A stretch of 64,000 nt of DNA. It comes from Rhodanobacter humi (GTDB lineage Bacteria; Pseudomonadota; Gammaproteobacteria; Xanthomonadales; Rhodanobacteraceae). The notes beneath the pieces are model-generated. The model saw only the letters and a program-made list of their open reading frames with translations, had not been told where the DNA came from and ran no database searches. The stretch covers positions 1,984,001-2,048,000 of the forward strand of contig NZ_JBGBPY010000001.1 in NCBI RefSeq assembly GCF_041107455.1. The letters run 5' to 3'. Positions 44,047-53,496 of the stretch are shown here, in pieces. Made by a program: the position numbers and the translations under genes. Each line of letters starts with the position of its first letter. Position 1 is the stretch's first letter.

Positions 44047-44514
44047 ATGACGCCAGCCGCCACCGTGCGCATCCGCTCCGCCGAACTCTCCGACCTCGAC
44101 GACCTGGTGGCGCTGGAGGAACACAGCTTCACCAGCGACCGGCTGAGCCGCGCGCAATTCCGCCGCCACCTCGACAGCGACAGCGCCAAGGTGCTGGTGG
44201 CCAGCACCGGCCCGCACCGCTTCCTCGGCACCGCCGTGGTGTTCTTCCGCAGGCGCAGCGGCGTGGCGCGGCTGTACTCGATCGCCACCCACCACGCGGC
44301 GCGCGGCCAAGGCGTGGGCTCGGCCCTGCTCGACGCCACCGAGCAACTCGCGCGCCGCCGCCGCTGCCGCGCCCTGCGCCTGGAAGTGCGCGCCGACAAC
44401 CCCGCAGCGGCCCGCCTGTACGAGCGCCTCGGCTATCGTCGGTTGGCGGCGCTGGAGAGCTATTACGAGGACGGCGGGGATGGCTGGCGCTACGAGAAGC
44501 TGCTGACTGGCTGA
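44047..44514 (+). CDS. GNAT-family N-acetyltransferase
   Basis: 155 residues. The acetyl-CoA motif A pattern is HHAARGQGVGSALLDATE (about 80-97), with an N-terminal VRIRSAELSDLDDLVALEEH and C-terminal NPAAARLYERLGYRRLA typical of RimI-like GNATs. It transfers an acetyl group to an amino group; target unknown. In related loci the GNAT domain is fused to a C39-like peptidase; here the peptidase part is absent. Divergent from the ATP-grasp ligase with a 232-base gap, a good place for shared control. Confidence 0.9.
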   Translation: MTPAATVRIRSAELSDLDDLVALEEHSFTSDRLSRAQFRRHLDSDSAKVLVASTGPHRFLGTAVVFFRRRSGVARLYSIATHHAARGQGVGSALLDATEQLARRRRCRALRLEVRADNPAAARLYERLGYRRLAALESYYEDGGDGWRYEKLLTG

Positions 44515-44527
44515 GCAGTCGCGGGCA

Positions 44528-45037
44528 TCAGGGCTGGCGCGTCTCGACGCCTTTCGCCATCGGCATCCAGTGCACCTGGTCGAGCGAGTATTCCTGCCGG
44601 TAGTCGATGCGGTCGCGGCCGGTGAACACGTTCACGGTGCGCGCGTAGACGGTCTTGCCGTGGTCGCTGAACTGCCACGGGAAGGTCCAGCGTTCGCCCT
44701 CGACGATCAGCGTGCCCGCGCCGCCCGCATCGCCGTCGACGGGGATGGCGTGGGTGACGTAGTGATCGCCGTCCTTGCCGCGCTGGAACACGATCAGCGC
44801 CTTGGGCTGGCCGTCCACGATCTGCTCGCAGGCGTAGAACGCGCGGCCGCGCCAGCAGTCGTTGTGCAGCGTGCCGGTTTCCTTGCCGACCTTGCTGTAC
44901 GGCGTGGTGTAGTGCTCGGCTTGCGTATGCCAGGTGCCGGCGTAGACCGTGATGCGGTCCAGCCCGTCGCTGGCCGCCTGCGCGGCGACGCTGACGAACA
45001 GCAGGCTGGCGCAGCACCAGGGTGAAAGATTTCGCAT
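44528..45037 (-). CDS. Exported protein of unknown function
   Basis: 169 residues with a signal peptide (1-21, AAQA-AS). The mature part is a beta-rich domain with DRITVYAGTWHTQAEHYTTP, NDCWRGRAFYACEQIVDGQ and a closing YRQEYSLDQVHW, with two Cys likely disulfide-bonded. It has the look of DUF1579/lipocalin-like periplasmic proteins but I cannot assign a family. The gene at 45116 lies upstream on the same strand, also exported, and may be co-transcribed. Confidence 0.75.
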   Translation of the reverse strand: MRNLSPWCCASLLFVSVAAQAASDGLDRITVYAGTWHTQAEHYTTPYSKVGKETGTLHNDCWRGRAFYACEQIVDGQPKALIVFQRGKDGDHYVTHAIPVDGDAGGAGTLIVEGERWTFPWQFSDHGKTVYARTVNVFTGRDRIDYRQEYSLDQVHWMPMAKGVETRQP

Positions 45038-45115
45038 GGCTTCGTCTCTCCGTCGATCCGGCCTCGCCGCGGCAGCGGCAAGGCCGGGTTGCGATTCACG
45101 CGCGCGCCGCGGTCG

Positions 45116-45394
45116 TCACTTGCGGTCGTGGTTCGCCGCTTCCGCCGCCGCCTTGAGCTCGCGGTTGGCCTGGTCGAGCAGATCCTTCGCCTTCGCCGCG
45201 TGGCCGTCCATGTCCCATTCGTTCGCCTGCTGCGCGGCGACGATGCGGTGGTAGGCCTGGTCGGTGAGCCGCTGCGCCGCGGCGATGTTCGGATGACGAT
45301 GGCCGCTGACGTCGCGTACCGGCTGCGCAGCGAACGCGGCGGCGGCGACCAGCGCCAGCGCGGCGGCCGAAACGGCCCCTGTGAGCTTCTTCAT
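45116..45394 (-). CDS. Small exported helical protein
   Basis: 92 residues from the ATG at 45394. A signal peptide (1-22, AAFA-AQ) is followed by an all-helical mature part with HPNIAAAQRLTDQAYHRIVA and AKAKDLLDQANRELKAAAEA, which resembles small periplasmic four-helix or DUF4398-like proteins. No catalytic residues. Function unknown. Ordinary codon use; the start is clear from the signal sequence. Confidence 0.75.
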   Translation of the reverse strand: MKKLTGAVSAAALALVAAAAFAAQPVRDVSGHRHPNIAAAQRLTDQAYHRIVAAQQANEWDMDGHAAKAKDLLDQANRELKAAAEAANHDRK

Positions 45395-45552
45395 GTGCGT
45401 CTCCCCCGGTGGTGTGGATGCCACGGGCGGCGCACGGTCGCGCCCTCGTGGCGACGCGAAATCTAGCGCGGCCGCGCTTCAAGTTCCTGCGTCGCCTTCG
45501 TTCGGCAGGTGCGGGGGCTCCTGCGCCGGTTGGCCGGATGGCGACTCCGCCG

Positions 45553-46242
45553 CTAACCGCCCAGCGGCGAGCTGATGCGTTGCTGCGTGGCCGCGTCCGG
45601 CCGCGCCACCAGCGCGCCATCGCGGGCGAGGCTCACGCTGTAGTGGCCGCCGTCGACCAGCGGCAGGAAGGCGCCGCTGCCGTAGACCGCGTCCACCATC
45701 GGCAGCGCCCGCGGGTATTGTCGGCGCAGGTCGAGCAGGTCGAAGCCGTCGGTGGAACCGAGGCCGACCACGGTGCGCGGCGCGCTCGCCTCCTGCGCGG
45801 GATCGTCGTAGCGGCCGTCGATGCGGGCTAGCCGGTACAGCGGCGGCAGGCCGGCGAGCACGGCCGGCAGTTTCCACTTCAGCACCACCGCCTCGACGCG
45901 CCAGTCGTCGCCGGCCAGTTCGAGCCGGCGCGTGCTGCCGTCGGGCCAGGCGAGCGTGACGGCCCAGCGCTGCGGCGAGAGGATGTGCGCGTCGATATCG
46001 ACCACCGGCGTCTCCTCGCCCAGCAGGCGATAGCCGCGCAGCGCCCAGCCGCCGGTGCCGAGCAGCACCGCCAGCGCGAAACACGCCACGCACAGCAGCC
46101 CATGCCAGCACGCCGCCAGCCGCGCGCCGGCGTCGAGGCGACGACGCAACGTCACCAGCTGCAGCAGGCACAGCAGCAGCAGGACCGCCGCCAGCACCAG
46201 CAGCACGGTGGCGGGCAGGCGCAGCAGTTCGATCGGGTTCAT
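45553..46242 (-). CDS. Two-helix membrane protein of unknown function (multidrug-transporter-labelled family in Xanthomonadales)
   Basis: 229 residues. Two N-terminal membrane helices (about 7-33 and 43-66) are followed by a soluble beta-rich domain of about 150 residues (WALRGYRLLGEETPVVDIDA, GLPPLYRLARIDGRYDD, VVGLGSTDGFDLLDLRRQYP). Related proteins are sometimes labelled efflux or multidrug transporters in databases, but the two helices cannot make a transporter. Function unknown. Divergent from lptM with a 126-base gap containing a TATACT-type -10 at 46296-46301. Confidence 0.75.
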   Translation of the reverse strand: MNPIELLRLPATVLLVLAAVLLLLCLLQLVTLRRRLDAGARLAACWHGLLCVACFALAVLLGTGGWALRGYRLLGEETPVVDIDAHILSPQRWAVTLAWPDGSTRRLELAGDDWRVEAVVLKWKLPAVLAGLPPLYRLARIDGRYDDPAQEASAPRTVVGLGSTDGFDLLDLRRQYPRALPMVDAVYGSGAFLPLVDGGHYSVSLARDGALVARPDAATQQRISSPLGG

Positions 46243-46368
46243 CGGGCTTTCCGGGGCAGGGGCGTGCGCATGATAAGCCGCGCGGATGCGCTCGCTATAC
46301 TGCGGACGTTCCCGGCGACCACGGTCGCCGCGTGCGCCTTCCCGCCCATTTCCCTCTGGTGTCCGATC

Positions 46369-46557
46369 ATGCGCCGTCCGCTGCTGCTGCTGCCGCTCTG
46401 CCTCGCCGCCGCCCTGCTTGCCGGCTGCGGCAACAAGGGTCCGCTGTACTTGCCGAACAACCCGCATCCGCCGGTCCACGTGCCGCCGCAGCCCGTGCCG
46501 GCGCAATCGGCGCCGGCCCCGGCGAGCAGCAGCGCCGCGCCCGCCGCCACGCACTGA
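46369..46557 (+). CDS. lptM: LPS-assembly lipoprotein LptM (YifL-like)
   Basis: 62 residues. A lipoprotein signal with lipobox LAGC (Cys20) is directly followed by the conserved GNKGPLYLP of LptM/YifL, then a Pro/Ala-rich tail. LptM helps mature the LptDE outer-membrane machine by aiding disulfide pairing in LptD. It is eight bases ahead of dapF, the usual order in gammaproteobacteria, and the two likely share a transcript. Confidence 0.9.
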   Translation: MRRPLLLLPLCLAAALLAGCGNKGPLYLPNNPHPPVHVPPQPVPAQSAPAPASSSAAPAATH

Positions 46558-46565
46558 GCGCGGCG

Positions 46566-47402
46566 ATGCTGCGCTTCTCCAAGATGCACGGCCTGGGCAA
46601 CGACTTCGTCGTGCTCGATTGCCGCAGCGCGCCGTTCGCGCTGGACGTGGCGCGCATCCGCGCGCTGGCCGACCGTCGCACCGGCGTCGGCTTCGACCAG
46701 CTGCTCAGCGTGGAGCCGGCGCGCGATCCCAGCTGCGCGTACTACTACGGCATCTGGAACACCGACGGTTCGCCCTCGGGCCAGTGCGGCAACGGCGTGC
46801 GCTGCGTGGCGGCGTGGCTGCACCGCGCCGGCGCGCTGGCTCTGGGCGAGGCAGTGCGGCTGGAGAGCCCGTCCGGCCCGGTGACGGTGCGCCTGCTCGC
46901 CGCGCACGAGGTCACCGTGGACATGGGCGAACCGGCGTTCGCGCCGGCGCGCATCCCGTTCGCGGCGGCGGCCGAGGCGGATCGCTACGCGATCGAGGTC
47001 GACGGCGCCACGCTGGAGATCGGTGCGGTGTCGATGGGCAATCCGCACGCGGTGGTGATAACGGACACGCTGGCCGCGGACGCGCCGGCGCAGCTGGGCC
47101 CGGCGCTCAGCACGCATGCACGCTTCGCCGAGGGGGCGAATGCCGGCTTCGCCGAACGCCTCGACCGCGGCCGCCTCAAGCTGCGCGTGCACGAGCGCGG
47201 CGCGGGCTGGACCCAGGCCTGCGGCACCGGCGCCTGCGCCGCGATGGCGGTGCTGCGCCGGCGCGGCGAGGTGGACGAAAGCGTGCGGGTGGAGCTGCCC
47301 GGCGGGGTGCTGCGCATCGATTGGCGCGGCCCCGGCCACACGCTGTGGATGACCGGCCCCGCCGCGTTCGTGTTCGAAGGTGAATGGCTCGGGATGCTCT
47401 GA
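46566..47402 (+). CDS. dapF: Diaminopimelate epimerase
   Basis: 278 residues. Both catalytic cysteines are present: Cys74 in SGQCGNGVRC and the second near 218 in QACGTGACAAM. The start MLRFSKMHGLGNDFVVLD and the internal GNPHAVV are family hallmarks. It turns LL- into meso-diaminopimelate for lysine and peptidoglycan. The last four codons lie in the left outer arm of the nested repeat (47392-47676), so the C-terminus and stop may have been altered by that element. Preceded by lptM. Confidence 0.97.
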   Translation: MLRFSKMHGLGNDFVVLDCRSAPFALDVARIRALADRRTGVGFDQLLSVEPARDPSCAYYYGIWNTDGSPSGQCGNGVRCVAAWLHRAGALALGEAVRLESPSGPVTVRLLAAHEVTVDMGEPAFAPARIPFAAAAEADRYAIEVDGATLEIGAVSMGNPHAVVITDTLAADAPAQLGPALSTHARFAEGANAGFAERLDRGRLKLRVHERGAGWTQACGTGACAAMAVLRRRGEVDESVRVELPGGVLRIDWRGPGHTLWMTGPAAFVFEGEWLGML

Positions 47403-47676
47403 TTGGTCCCGGCACAAACGACACCGATCTGTCTGCCTGCAGACCACAGGTGCGACGTTGAAGGCAGACTGGCCGTCTGTCGAAACGGCGCGCCGAAGGG
47501 ATGCAGGCAGACAGACCGGCCCTGCTTTTGAATTCGAATGATGGGGTGATGCCCAGAAGGCGCGCACATCGCCGCGCGCGTCTTGCCCAGACAGCCAGTC
47601 TGGGCAGCGCCACGCACGACAATCTGCGCGCCTTCTGGGCATCATGTCGTTTGTGCCGGGGCCAATCAGAGCATCC
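47392..47676. repeat. Nested inverted-repeat element, copy 2 (285 bp)
   Basis: Outer 32-bp arms (47392-47423, 47645-47676) with one mismatch, inner perfect 20-bp arms (47547-47566, 47625-47644) and an innermost hairpin CCCAGAC-AGCCA-GTCTGGG (47586-47604), whose complement has the loop TGGCT as in the copy at 35655-35924. There is also an arm pair around TGCCTGCA / TGCAGGCA (near 47430 and 47500). Read in reverse it shares with copy 1 the block GGGCCGG-TCTGT-TGCC-GCATCCCT. The left arm includes the dapF stop. No gene lies inside. Confidence 0.85.
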
Positions 47677-47739
47677 TTTATTGATCCCTGCGCGCGTCCA
47701 TCGCACACTCCGGGCATGACCGGCCCGAGGAAAACGCGC

Positions 47740-48426
47740 ATGAACGTCCCGCTGTCCGACGATGCCACCGAGGCCGGCGCCGTCGCGGCCTACCTGAAAC
47801 AACACCCTGCCTTCCTCAGCGACTACCCCGAGCTGGCCGCCCAGCTCACCTTGCCGCGCGAGCAGGGCGCGGTGGCCTCGCTGGCCACCTACCAGCTGCA
47901 GCAGTTGCGCGAGAAGAACGCGGAGCTGGAGCGCCGCCTCGCCGAGCTCACCGCGATCGCCGCCGACAACGAGCGGCTGATGGAACGCGTGCACGCGCTG
48001 ACCGTGGCGCTGCTGCGCGCGAACACGCTGGAAGTGACCACGCGCACCGTGATGGCGCGGCTCAGCGAGGATTTCCACACCGAGCAGGTGCGCCTGCTGC
48101 TGTTCGGCAACAACCCCGACCTGCCGCGCTCGGACTGGCTGCGCCAGGTGGGCGGCGGCGCCGCCGAGCTGCCCGAGCTGGCCGAGCTGCTGCAGCGGCA
48201 CGAGCCCGTCTCCGGCCGGTTGTCGGCCGACAAACTGGCGCGGCTGTTCGGCGACGAGGCTGCCGCGATCCGCTCGGCGGCGCTGATGCCGCTGGGCGAT
48301 GCCGGCATCCTCGCGATCGGCAGCCAGGACCCGGACCGCTTCCAGCCCGGCATGGGCACGCTGTTCCTGAAGATGATCGCCGCCACCGTCACCGCCGCGC
48401 TGGCACGGGCGCACGACCTCACTTGA
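47740..48426 (+). CDS. DUF484 family protein (GAF-like)
   Basis: 228 residues from the ATG at 47740, which has GAGGAAA upstream; an ATG at 47716 is also in frame. The block VAAYLKQHPAFLSDYPELAA at the N-terminus, a coiled coil (about 55-95) and a GAF-like C-terminal domain with LGDAGILAIGSQDPDRFQPG and GMGTLFLKM are typical. The gene always sits between dapF and xerC in many gammaproteobacteria; function unknown. Four bases before the xerC start, so co-translated. Confidence 0.92.
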   Translation: MNVPLSDDATEAGAVAAYLKQHPAFLSDYPELAAQLTLPREQGAVASLATYQLQQLREKNAELERRLAELTAIAADNERLMERVHALTVALLRANTLEVTTRTVMARLSEDFHTEQVRLLLFGNNPDLPRSDWLRQVGGGAAELPELAELLQRHEPVSGRLSADKLARLFGDEAAAIRSAALMPLGDAGILAIGSQDPDRFQPGMGTLFLKMIAATVTAALARAHDLT

Positions 48427-48430
48427 GTCC

Positions 48431-49318
48431 GTGAGCACGCCCCCGCAGCAGGTCGAGGCCTGGCTGGCCCGCCTCGCCGGCGAGCGGCAGGCCTCGCCGC
48501 ACACCGTGGACGGCTACCGCCGCGACCTCGCCAAGCTCACCACCTGGATGGAGGCGCAGGGCATCGCCGGGTTCGCCGCGCTGGAACCGAACCGCCTGCG
48601 CCAGTTCGTCGCCGCCCAGCATCGCGCGGGACTGGCGCCGAAGAGCCTGCAGCGCCTGCTGTCCTCCTGCCGCAGCCTGTTCCGCCAGTTGAGCCGCGAA
48701 GGCGCGCTGGCGCACGACCCGCTGGCCGGCGTGCGCGGCCCCAAGGTGCAGCGCAAGCTGCCGGTGGTGCTGGACGTGGACGAGGCCGCCAGCCTGGTGG
48801 AAGCGGGCGGCGATGGCGCGCTGGGCGTGCGCGATCGCGCGATGCTGGAACTGTTCTATTCCTCCGGCCTGCGCCTGTCCGAACTGGTCGGCCTGCGCTG
48901 GGGCGACCTCGACCTCGACGGCGGCGAAGTGCGCGTGCTGGGCAAGGGCCGCAAGACGCGCATCGTGCCGGTGGGCCGCCACGCCGTGGCCGCGCTGCGC
49001 ACATTGGGCGAAACCGAAGGCCGGGCGCCGGAAGCGCCGGTGTTCCGCGGCCGCGGCGGCGCGACGATCAGCCCGCGCACCGTGCAGGCGCGGCTGCAGA
49101 AACTCGCACTGATGCACGGTTTCGCCAAGCACGTGCATCCCCACCTGTTGCGCCACACCTTCGCCAGCCACATGCTGGAATCCTCCGGCGACCTTCGCGC
49201 GGTGCAGGAACTGCTCGGCCACGCCGACATCGCCACCACCCAGATCTACACGCACCTGGATTTCCAGCATCTGGCGAAGGTGTACGACGCGGCGCATCCA
49301 AGGGCCCGAAAAAAGTAA
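48431..49318 (+). CDS. xerC: Tyrosine recombinase XerC
   Basis: 295 residues from a GTG start. An N-terminal SAM-like core-binding domain (about 1-90) precedes the catalytic domain (about 105-285) with Arg in SSGLRLSELVGL, Lys in LGKGRKTRIVPV, HLLRHTFASHML (His-x-x-Arg), LLGHADIATTQIYTHLD (His and the nucleophilic Tyr). With XerD it resolves chromosome dimers at dif. Length and motifs are complete. Co-transcribed with the DUF484 gene; hslVU follow after a repeat-rich gap. Confidence 0.95.
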   Translation: MSTPPQQVEAWLARLAGERQASPHTVDGYRRDLAKLTTWMEAQGIAGFAALEPNRLRQFVAAQHRAGLAPKSLQRLLSSCRSLFRQLSREGALAHDPLAGVRGPKVQRKLPVVLDVDEAASLVEAGGDGALGVRDRAMLELFYSSGLRLSELVGLRWGDLDLDGGEVRVLGKGRKTRIVPVGRHAVAALRTLGETEGRAPEAPVFRGRGGATISPRTVQARLQKLALMHGFAKHVHPHLLRHTFASHMLESSGDLRAVQELLGHADIATTQIYTHLDFQHLAKVYDAAHPRARKK

Positions 49319-49324
49319 ACGCGC

Positions 49325-49560
49325 TTGTTGCGTTTGCCCCTTCTCCCCTCCGGAGAGCACGCGGGGAGACGCCATGGATGGCGTCGGCTTTGAGGAGCGA
49401 GGAAGGTTGGGATGAGGGGCGGGTGCTTACGAGAGTATTCATCGAAGCTCGCTTCGACTAAATCCTTCGCGAAAGTGCCCCCTCACCTCAATCCTCTTCC
49501 TCGCTCCTCAAGGCAGGGCCATCCATGGCCCTTCCCCGCGTCCCAAAGGGGAGAGGAGGC
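49325..49560. repeat. Long imperfect palindrome with rat-tail arms
   Basis: The left arm (49359-49419) and the right arm (49479-49541) are complementary over much of their length, with the shared phrases TTTGAGGAGCGAGGAAG and CTTCCTCGCTCCTCAAGG and the ends ACGCGGGGA / TTCCCCGCGT. Outer CCCCTTCTCCCCTCC / GGGGAGAGGAGG add a further stem. It is related to the elements at 29132 and 54899. The 321-base xerC-hslV gap holds no gene. Confidence 0.75.
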
Positions 49561-49639
49561 GAACGTGCCATGCAGTTTCGTTCCGCATTGAAGCGCCGGC
49601 GACACGACCCCATGTCGTCCGCTCAACATTGGAGCTTTT

Positions 49640-50176
49640 ATGGAATCCTTCCACGCCACCACCATCATCAGCGTGCGCCGCAACGGCAAGGTCGTGATCG
49701 GCGGCGACGGCCAGGTCACCTTCGGCAACACGGTGATGAAGGCCAACGCGCGCAAGATCCGCCGCCTCGGCAAGGACCAGAACGTGCTGGCCGGCTTCGC
49801 CGGCGCCACCGCCGATGCGTTCACCCTGTTCGAGCTGTTCGAACAGAAGCTGGACAAGCACGGCAACAACCTCACCCGCGCCGCGGTGGAGATGGCCAAG
49901 GAATGGCGCACCGACCGCCGCCTCGGCCGGCTCGAAGCGATGCTGGCGGTGGCCGACAAGGAGGCCTCGCTCTTGATCTCCGGCAACGGCGACGTGCTGG
50001 AACCCGAGCACGGCCTGATCGCGATCGGTTCCGGCGGCCCCTACGCGCAGTCCGCCGCGCTGGCGCTGATGGAGAACAGCGAGCTGGACGCGCGCGGCAT
50101 CGTCGAGCGCGCGCTGAAGATCGCCGGCGACATCTGCATCTACACCAACCACAACACCACGATCGAAGAACTGTAG
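49640..50176 (+). CDS. hslV: ATP-dependent protease subunit HslV
   Basis: 178 residues. The N-terminal Thr nucleophile is exposed by removing the first six residues (Thr7 in [10 protein letters not shown]). The N-terminal-hydrolase fold follows, with [31 protein letters not shown] and the Gly-rich [16 protein letters not shown]. It forms the proteolytic core of the HslUV complex. 125 bases ahead of hslU, separated by a palindrome (50191-50270). Confidence 0.97.
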   Translation: MESFHATTIISVRRNGKVVIGGDGQVTFGNTVMKANARKIRRLGKDQNVLAGFAGATADAFTLFELFEQKLDKHGNNLTRAAVEMAKEWRTDRRLGRLEAMLAVADKEASLLISGNGDVLEPEHGLIAIGSGGPYAQSAALALMENSELDARGIVERALKIAGDICIYTNHNTTIEEL

Positions 50177-50190
50177 GCGCGCTTCAATGC

Positions 50191-50270
50191 CGTCATTCCA
50201 GCGAAAGCTGGAATCCAGTGCCTCTGCCGCCCGCGAAAGACGCTGGATCCCAGCTTTCGCTGGGATGACG
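50191..50270. repeat. GTCATTCC-type inverted repeat between hslV and hslU
   Basis: The 50191-50218 and 50243-50270 arms are complementary with the cores CCAGCGAAAGCTGG and CCAGCTTTCGCTGG. The arrangement is like 21526-21637. It may attenuate transcription into hslU. Confidence 0.75.
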
Positions 50271-50301
50271 AGCCAGCAAGACTCCATTTTCCGGTGACTT
50301 C

Positions 50302-51642
<1,341 letters not shown>

Positions 51643-51667
51643 CAGGGTGGCGCCTGCGCCACGCCAA

Positions 51668-51695
51668 CGTCATGCCCGCGAAAGCGGGCATGACG
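51668..51695 (+). terminator. Hairpin after hslU
   Basis: CGTCATGCCCGC-GAAA-GCGGGCATGACG, a perfect 12-bp stem with a GAAA tetraloop, 26 bases past hslU. No U-run follows, so it may be a 3' stabilising hairpin or REP-like element; it belongs to the GTCAT...ATGAC class. Confidence 0.5.
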
Positions 51696-51823
51696 CCAGA
51701 ATAGGGCGCGTCGGCGCCAGATATCCCACCAAATCCCGTAATTGCCGCATTTTGTTGGCACGTTCGCCGAACTTATGTCGTTTGAACAAGCCAGAGAGGC
51801 CACTCTGCTAAAATAGGTCCGCT

Positions 51824-52438
51824 ATGGCAAAGATTCTCGAGTTCAAGACCAATGGCCTGCGCGCCCAGCTGCGCGAGGCCCAGCAGCAGCACACCATGGT
51901 GCGCCTGTGGCGCAGCGAGTTGGAACACGGCAGCTTCTGCGGTTACGTGGGCGGTGTCGGCCGCGAATTCATCCTGCTGTGGGTGCTCGGCGACGGCATC
52001 ACCGACGACGGCATCTACGTGATGCGCCACCGCGACATCTCCGAGCTGGAGTCGCCGGAGCGCCACCACGTCTTCATGGCCAAGGCGCTGGAACTGAAGG
52101 GCATTGCCCCGCAGCTGCCGCGCGGCTTCCCGCTGGACGGCATCCGCGAGGCCGTGCAGGCCGCCGGCGCGATGTCGCCGGTGATCGGCGTGCACGTGGA
52201 CACCGAGGAAGAAGAGGAGGTCTGCTACATCGGCCACCTAGTGCGCGTCGACGACGACGGCTTCTACCTGCAGGAACTCAGCCCCGACGCGGAATGGATG
52301 CGCCAGGCCTCGTTCTTCGCCTGGGACGAAGTCTCCACGCTCAGCATCGGCGACGGCTACGCGCAGTCCCTGCTCGCCGTGGCCGGCCCCGCGCCGGCGC
52401 TGGAACCCGGCGACGCCGGCATCGAGCACATGCACTGA
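51824..52438 (+). CDS. Conserved protein of unknown function
   Basis: 204 residues, soluble, no signal or membrane helix. It starts MAKILEFKTNGLRAQLREAQ and has two similar-looking halves: the first with GSFCGYVGGVGREFILLWVLGD and the second with VCYIGHLVRVDDDGFYLQEL, each following a short helical region. This suggests an internal duplication of a small beta-barrel-like domain. Typical for Xanthomonadales but unassigned. Followed by a clear terminator at 52464-52494, so it is a single-gene unit. Confidence 0.8.
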   Translation: MAKILEFKTNGLRAQLREAQQQHTMVRLWRSELEHGSFCGYVGGVGREFILLWVLGDGITDDGIYVMRHRDISELESPERHHVFMAKALELKGIAPQLPRGFPLDGIREAVQAAGAMSPVIGVHVDTEEEEEVCYIGHLVRVDDDGFYLQELSPDAEWMRQASFFAWDEVSTLSIGDGYAQSLLAVAGPAPALEPGDAGIEHMH

Positions 52439-52463
52439 CGGCACGCTTGGTCGCCACACCTCG

Positions 52464-52494
52464 ACGCCCGCCGCACCCCGGCGGGCGTTTTGTT
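52464..52494 (+). terminator. Intrinsic terminator of the gene at 51824
   Basis: ACGCCCGCCG-CACCC-CGGCGGGCGT (10-bp perfect stem, 52464-52488) followed by TTTTGTTT. Confidence 0.92.
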
Positions 52495-52540
52495 TGGGCT
52501 TTGCGCATCCTTCCCACGAAGGCAAACTGCGCGCTCTGCT

Positions 52541-52566
52541 CCCCTCTCCCGCAAGCGGGAGAGGGG
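52541..52566. repeat. CCCTCTCCC hairpin just ahead of rbsK
   Basis: CCCCTCTCCCGC-AA-GCGGGAGAGGGG, arms of 12 bases with a 2-base loop, ending 28 bases before the rbsK ATG. Related to the array at 37665-37781. It could fold in the leader of the rbsK mRNA. Confidence 0.7.
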
Positions 52567-52593
52567 ACACACCAACACCGCACAGGAACCCCC

Positions 52594-53487
52594 ATGCCCC
52601 GCATCGTCGTCGTCGGCAGCATCAACATGGACCTGGTCACGCTCGCGCCGCGCTTTCCCGGCCCGGGCGAAACCCTGCTCGGCAGCCGCTTCCTCACCGC
52701 GCACGGCGGCAAGGGCGCGAACCAGGCGGTGGCCGCCGCGCGGCTGGGCGCCGAGGTGGCGATGGTCGGCGCGCTGGGTTGCGATGCGTTCGGCGACCAG
52801 TTGCACGCCGGGCTGGCGCGCGAAGGCATCGCCCTCGACCACGTCGTCCGCCTGGCCGACGAAGGCAGCGGCAGCGCATCCATCACCGTGGCCGCAGGCG
52901 AGAACCAGATCATCGTGGTGCCCGCCGCGAACGCGCGCGTCAGCCCGGCCCAGGTCGAAGCCGCGCGCGACGCCATCGCCCGCGCCGACGCCGTGCTGGT
53001 GCAGCTGGAAATCCCGCTGGATGCCGTGGAAGCCACGCTGCGCCTGGCCCGCCGCGAAAACGTGCCGGTGATCCTCAACCCTGCGCCCGCGCAGAAGCTG
53101 CCCGCCGAGTGGCTCAAGCTCGCGAGCTACCTCACCCCGAACCAGCACGAACTCGCCACCGCACTGGGCGCCGACGAGCAAACGGACTTCCGTGAACTGA
53201 TGCGCCGCGCCCCGTGCCCCGTGGTGCTCACCCGCGGCAGCGAAGGCGCCTGGTACCGCGACGACGTCCACCCCGAACCCGCGCACCAAGCCGGCTTCAA
53301 AGTCGACGCGATCGACACCACCGGCGCCGGCGACACCTTCAACGGCGCGCTCGCGGTATTCCTGCACGAAGGTTTGCCCGCGGCCGTGCGCAAGGCTTGC
53401 GCCGCCGCCGCGTTGTCGGTGACCAAGCTGGGCGCGCAGGGCGGCATGCCGTCCGCACACGAGGTGGTGGCCCTGCTCGCGCACTGA
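52594..53487 (+). CDS. rbsK: Ribokinase (PfkB family)
   Basis: 297 residues. The PfkB motif 1 region AHGGKGANQAVAAARLGAEV (about 39) and the C-terminal signature with the catalytic base DTTGAGDTFNGALA (Asp about 249) are complete; the substrate-side start is VVVGSINMDLV. It phosphorylates D-ribose at O5 in the cytoplasm. No ribose transporter or regulator lies nearby, so it may serve nucleoside salvage. A hairpin stands just before it. It is convergent with mnmE, with a gap of nine bases. Confidence 0.93.
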   Translation: MPRIVVVGSINMDLVTLAPRFPGPGETLLGSRFLTAHGGKGANQAVAAARLGAEVAMVGALGCDAFGDQLHAGLAREGIALDHVVRLADEGSGSASITVAAGENQIIVVPAANARVSPAQVEAARDAIARADAVLVQLEIPLDAVEATLRLARRENVPVILNPAPAQKLPAEWLKLASYLTPNQHELATALGADEQTDFRELMRRAPCPVVLTRGSEGAWYRDDVHPEPAHQAGFKVDAIDTTGAGDTFNGALAVFLHEGLPAAVRKACAAAALSVTKLGAQGGMPSAHEVVALLAH

Positions 53488-53496
53488 CCGCGTCGG

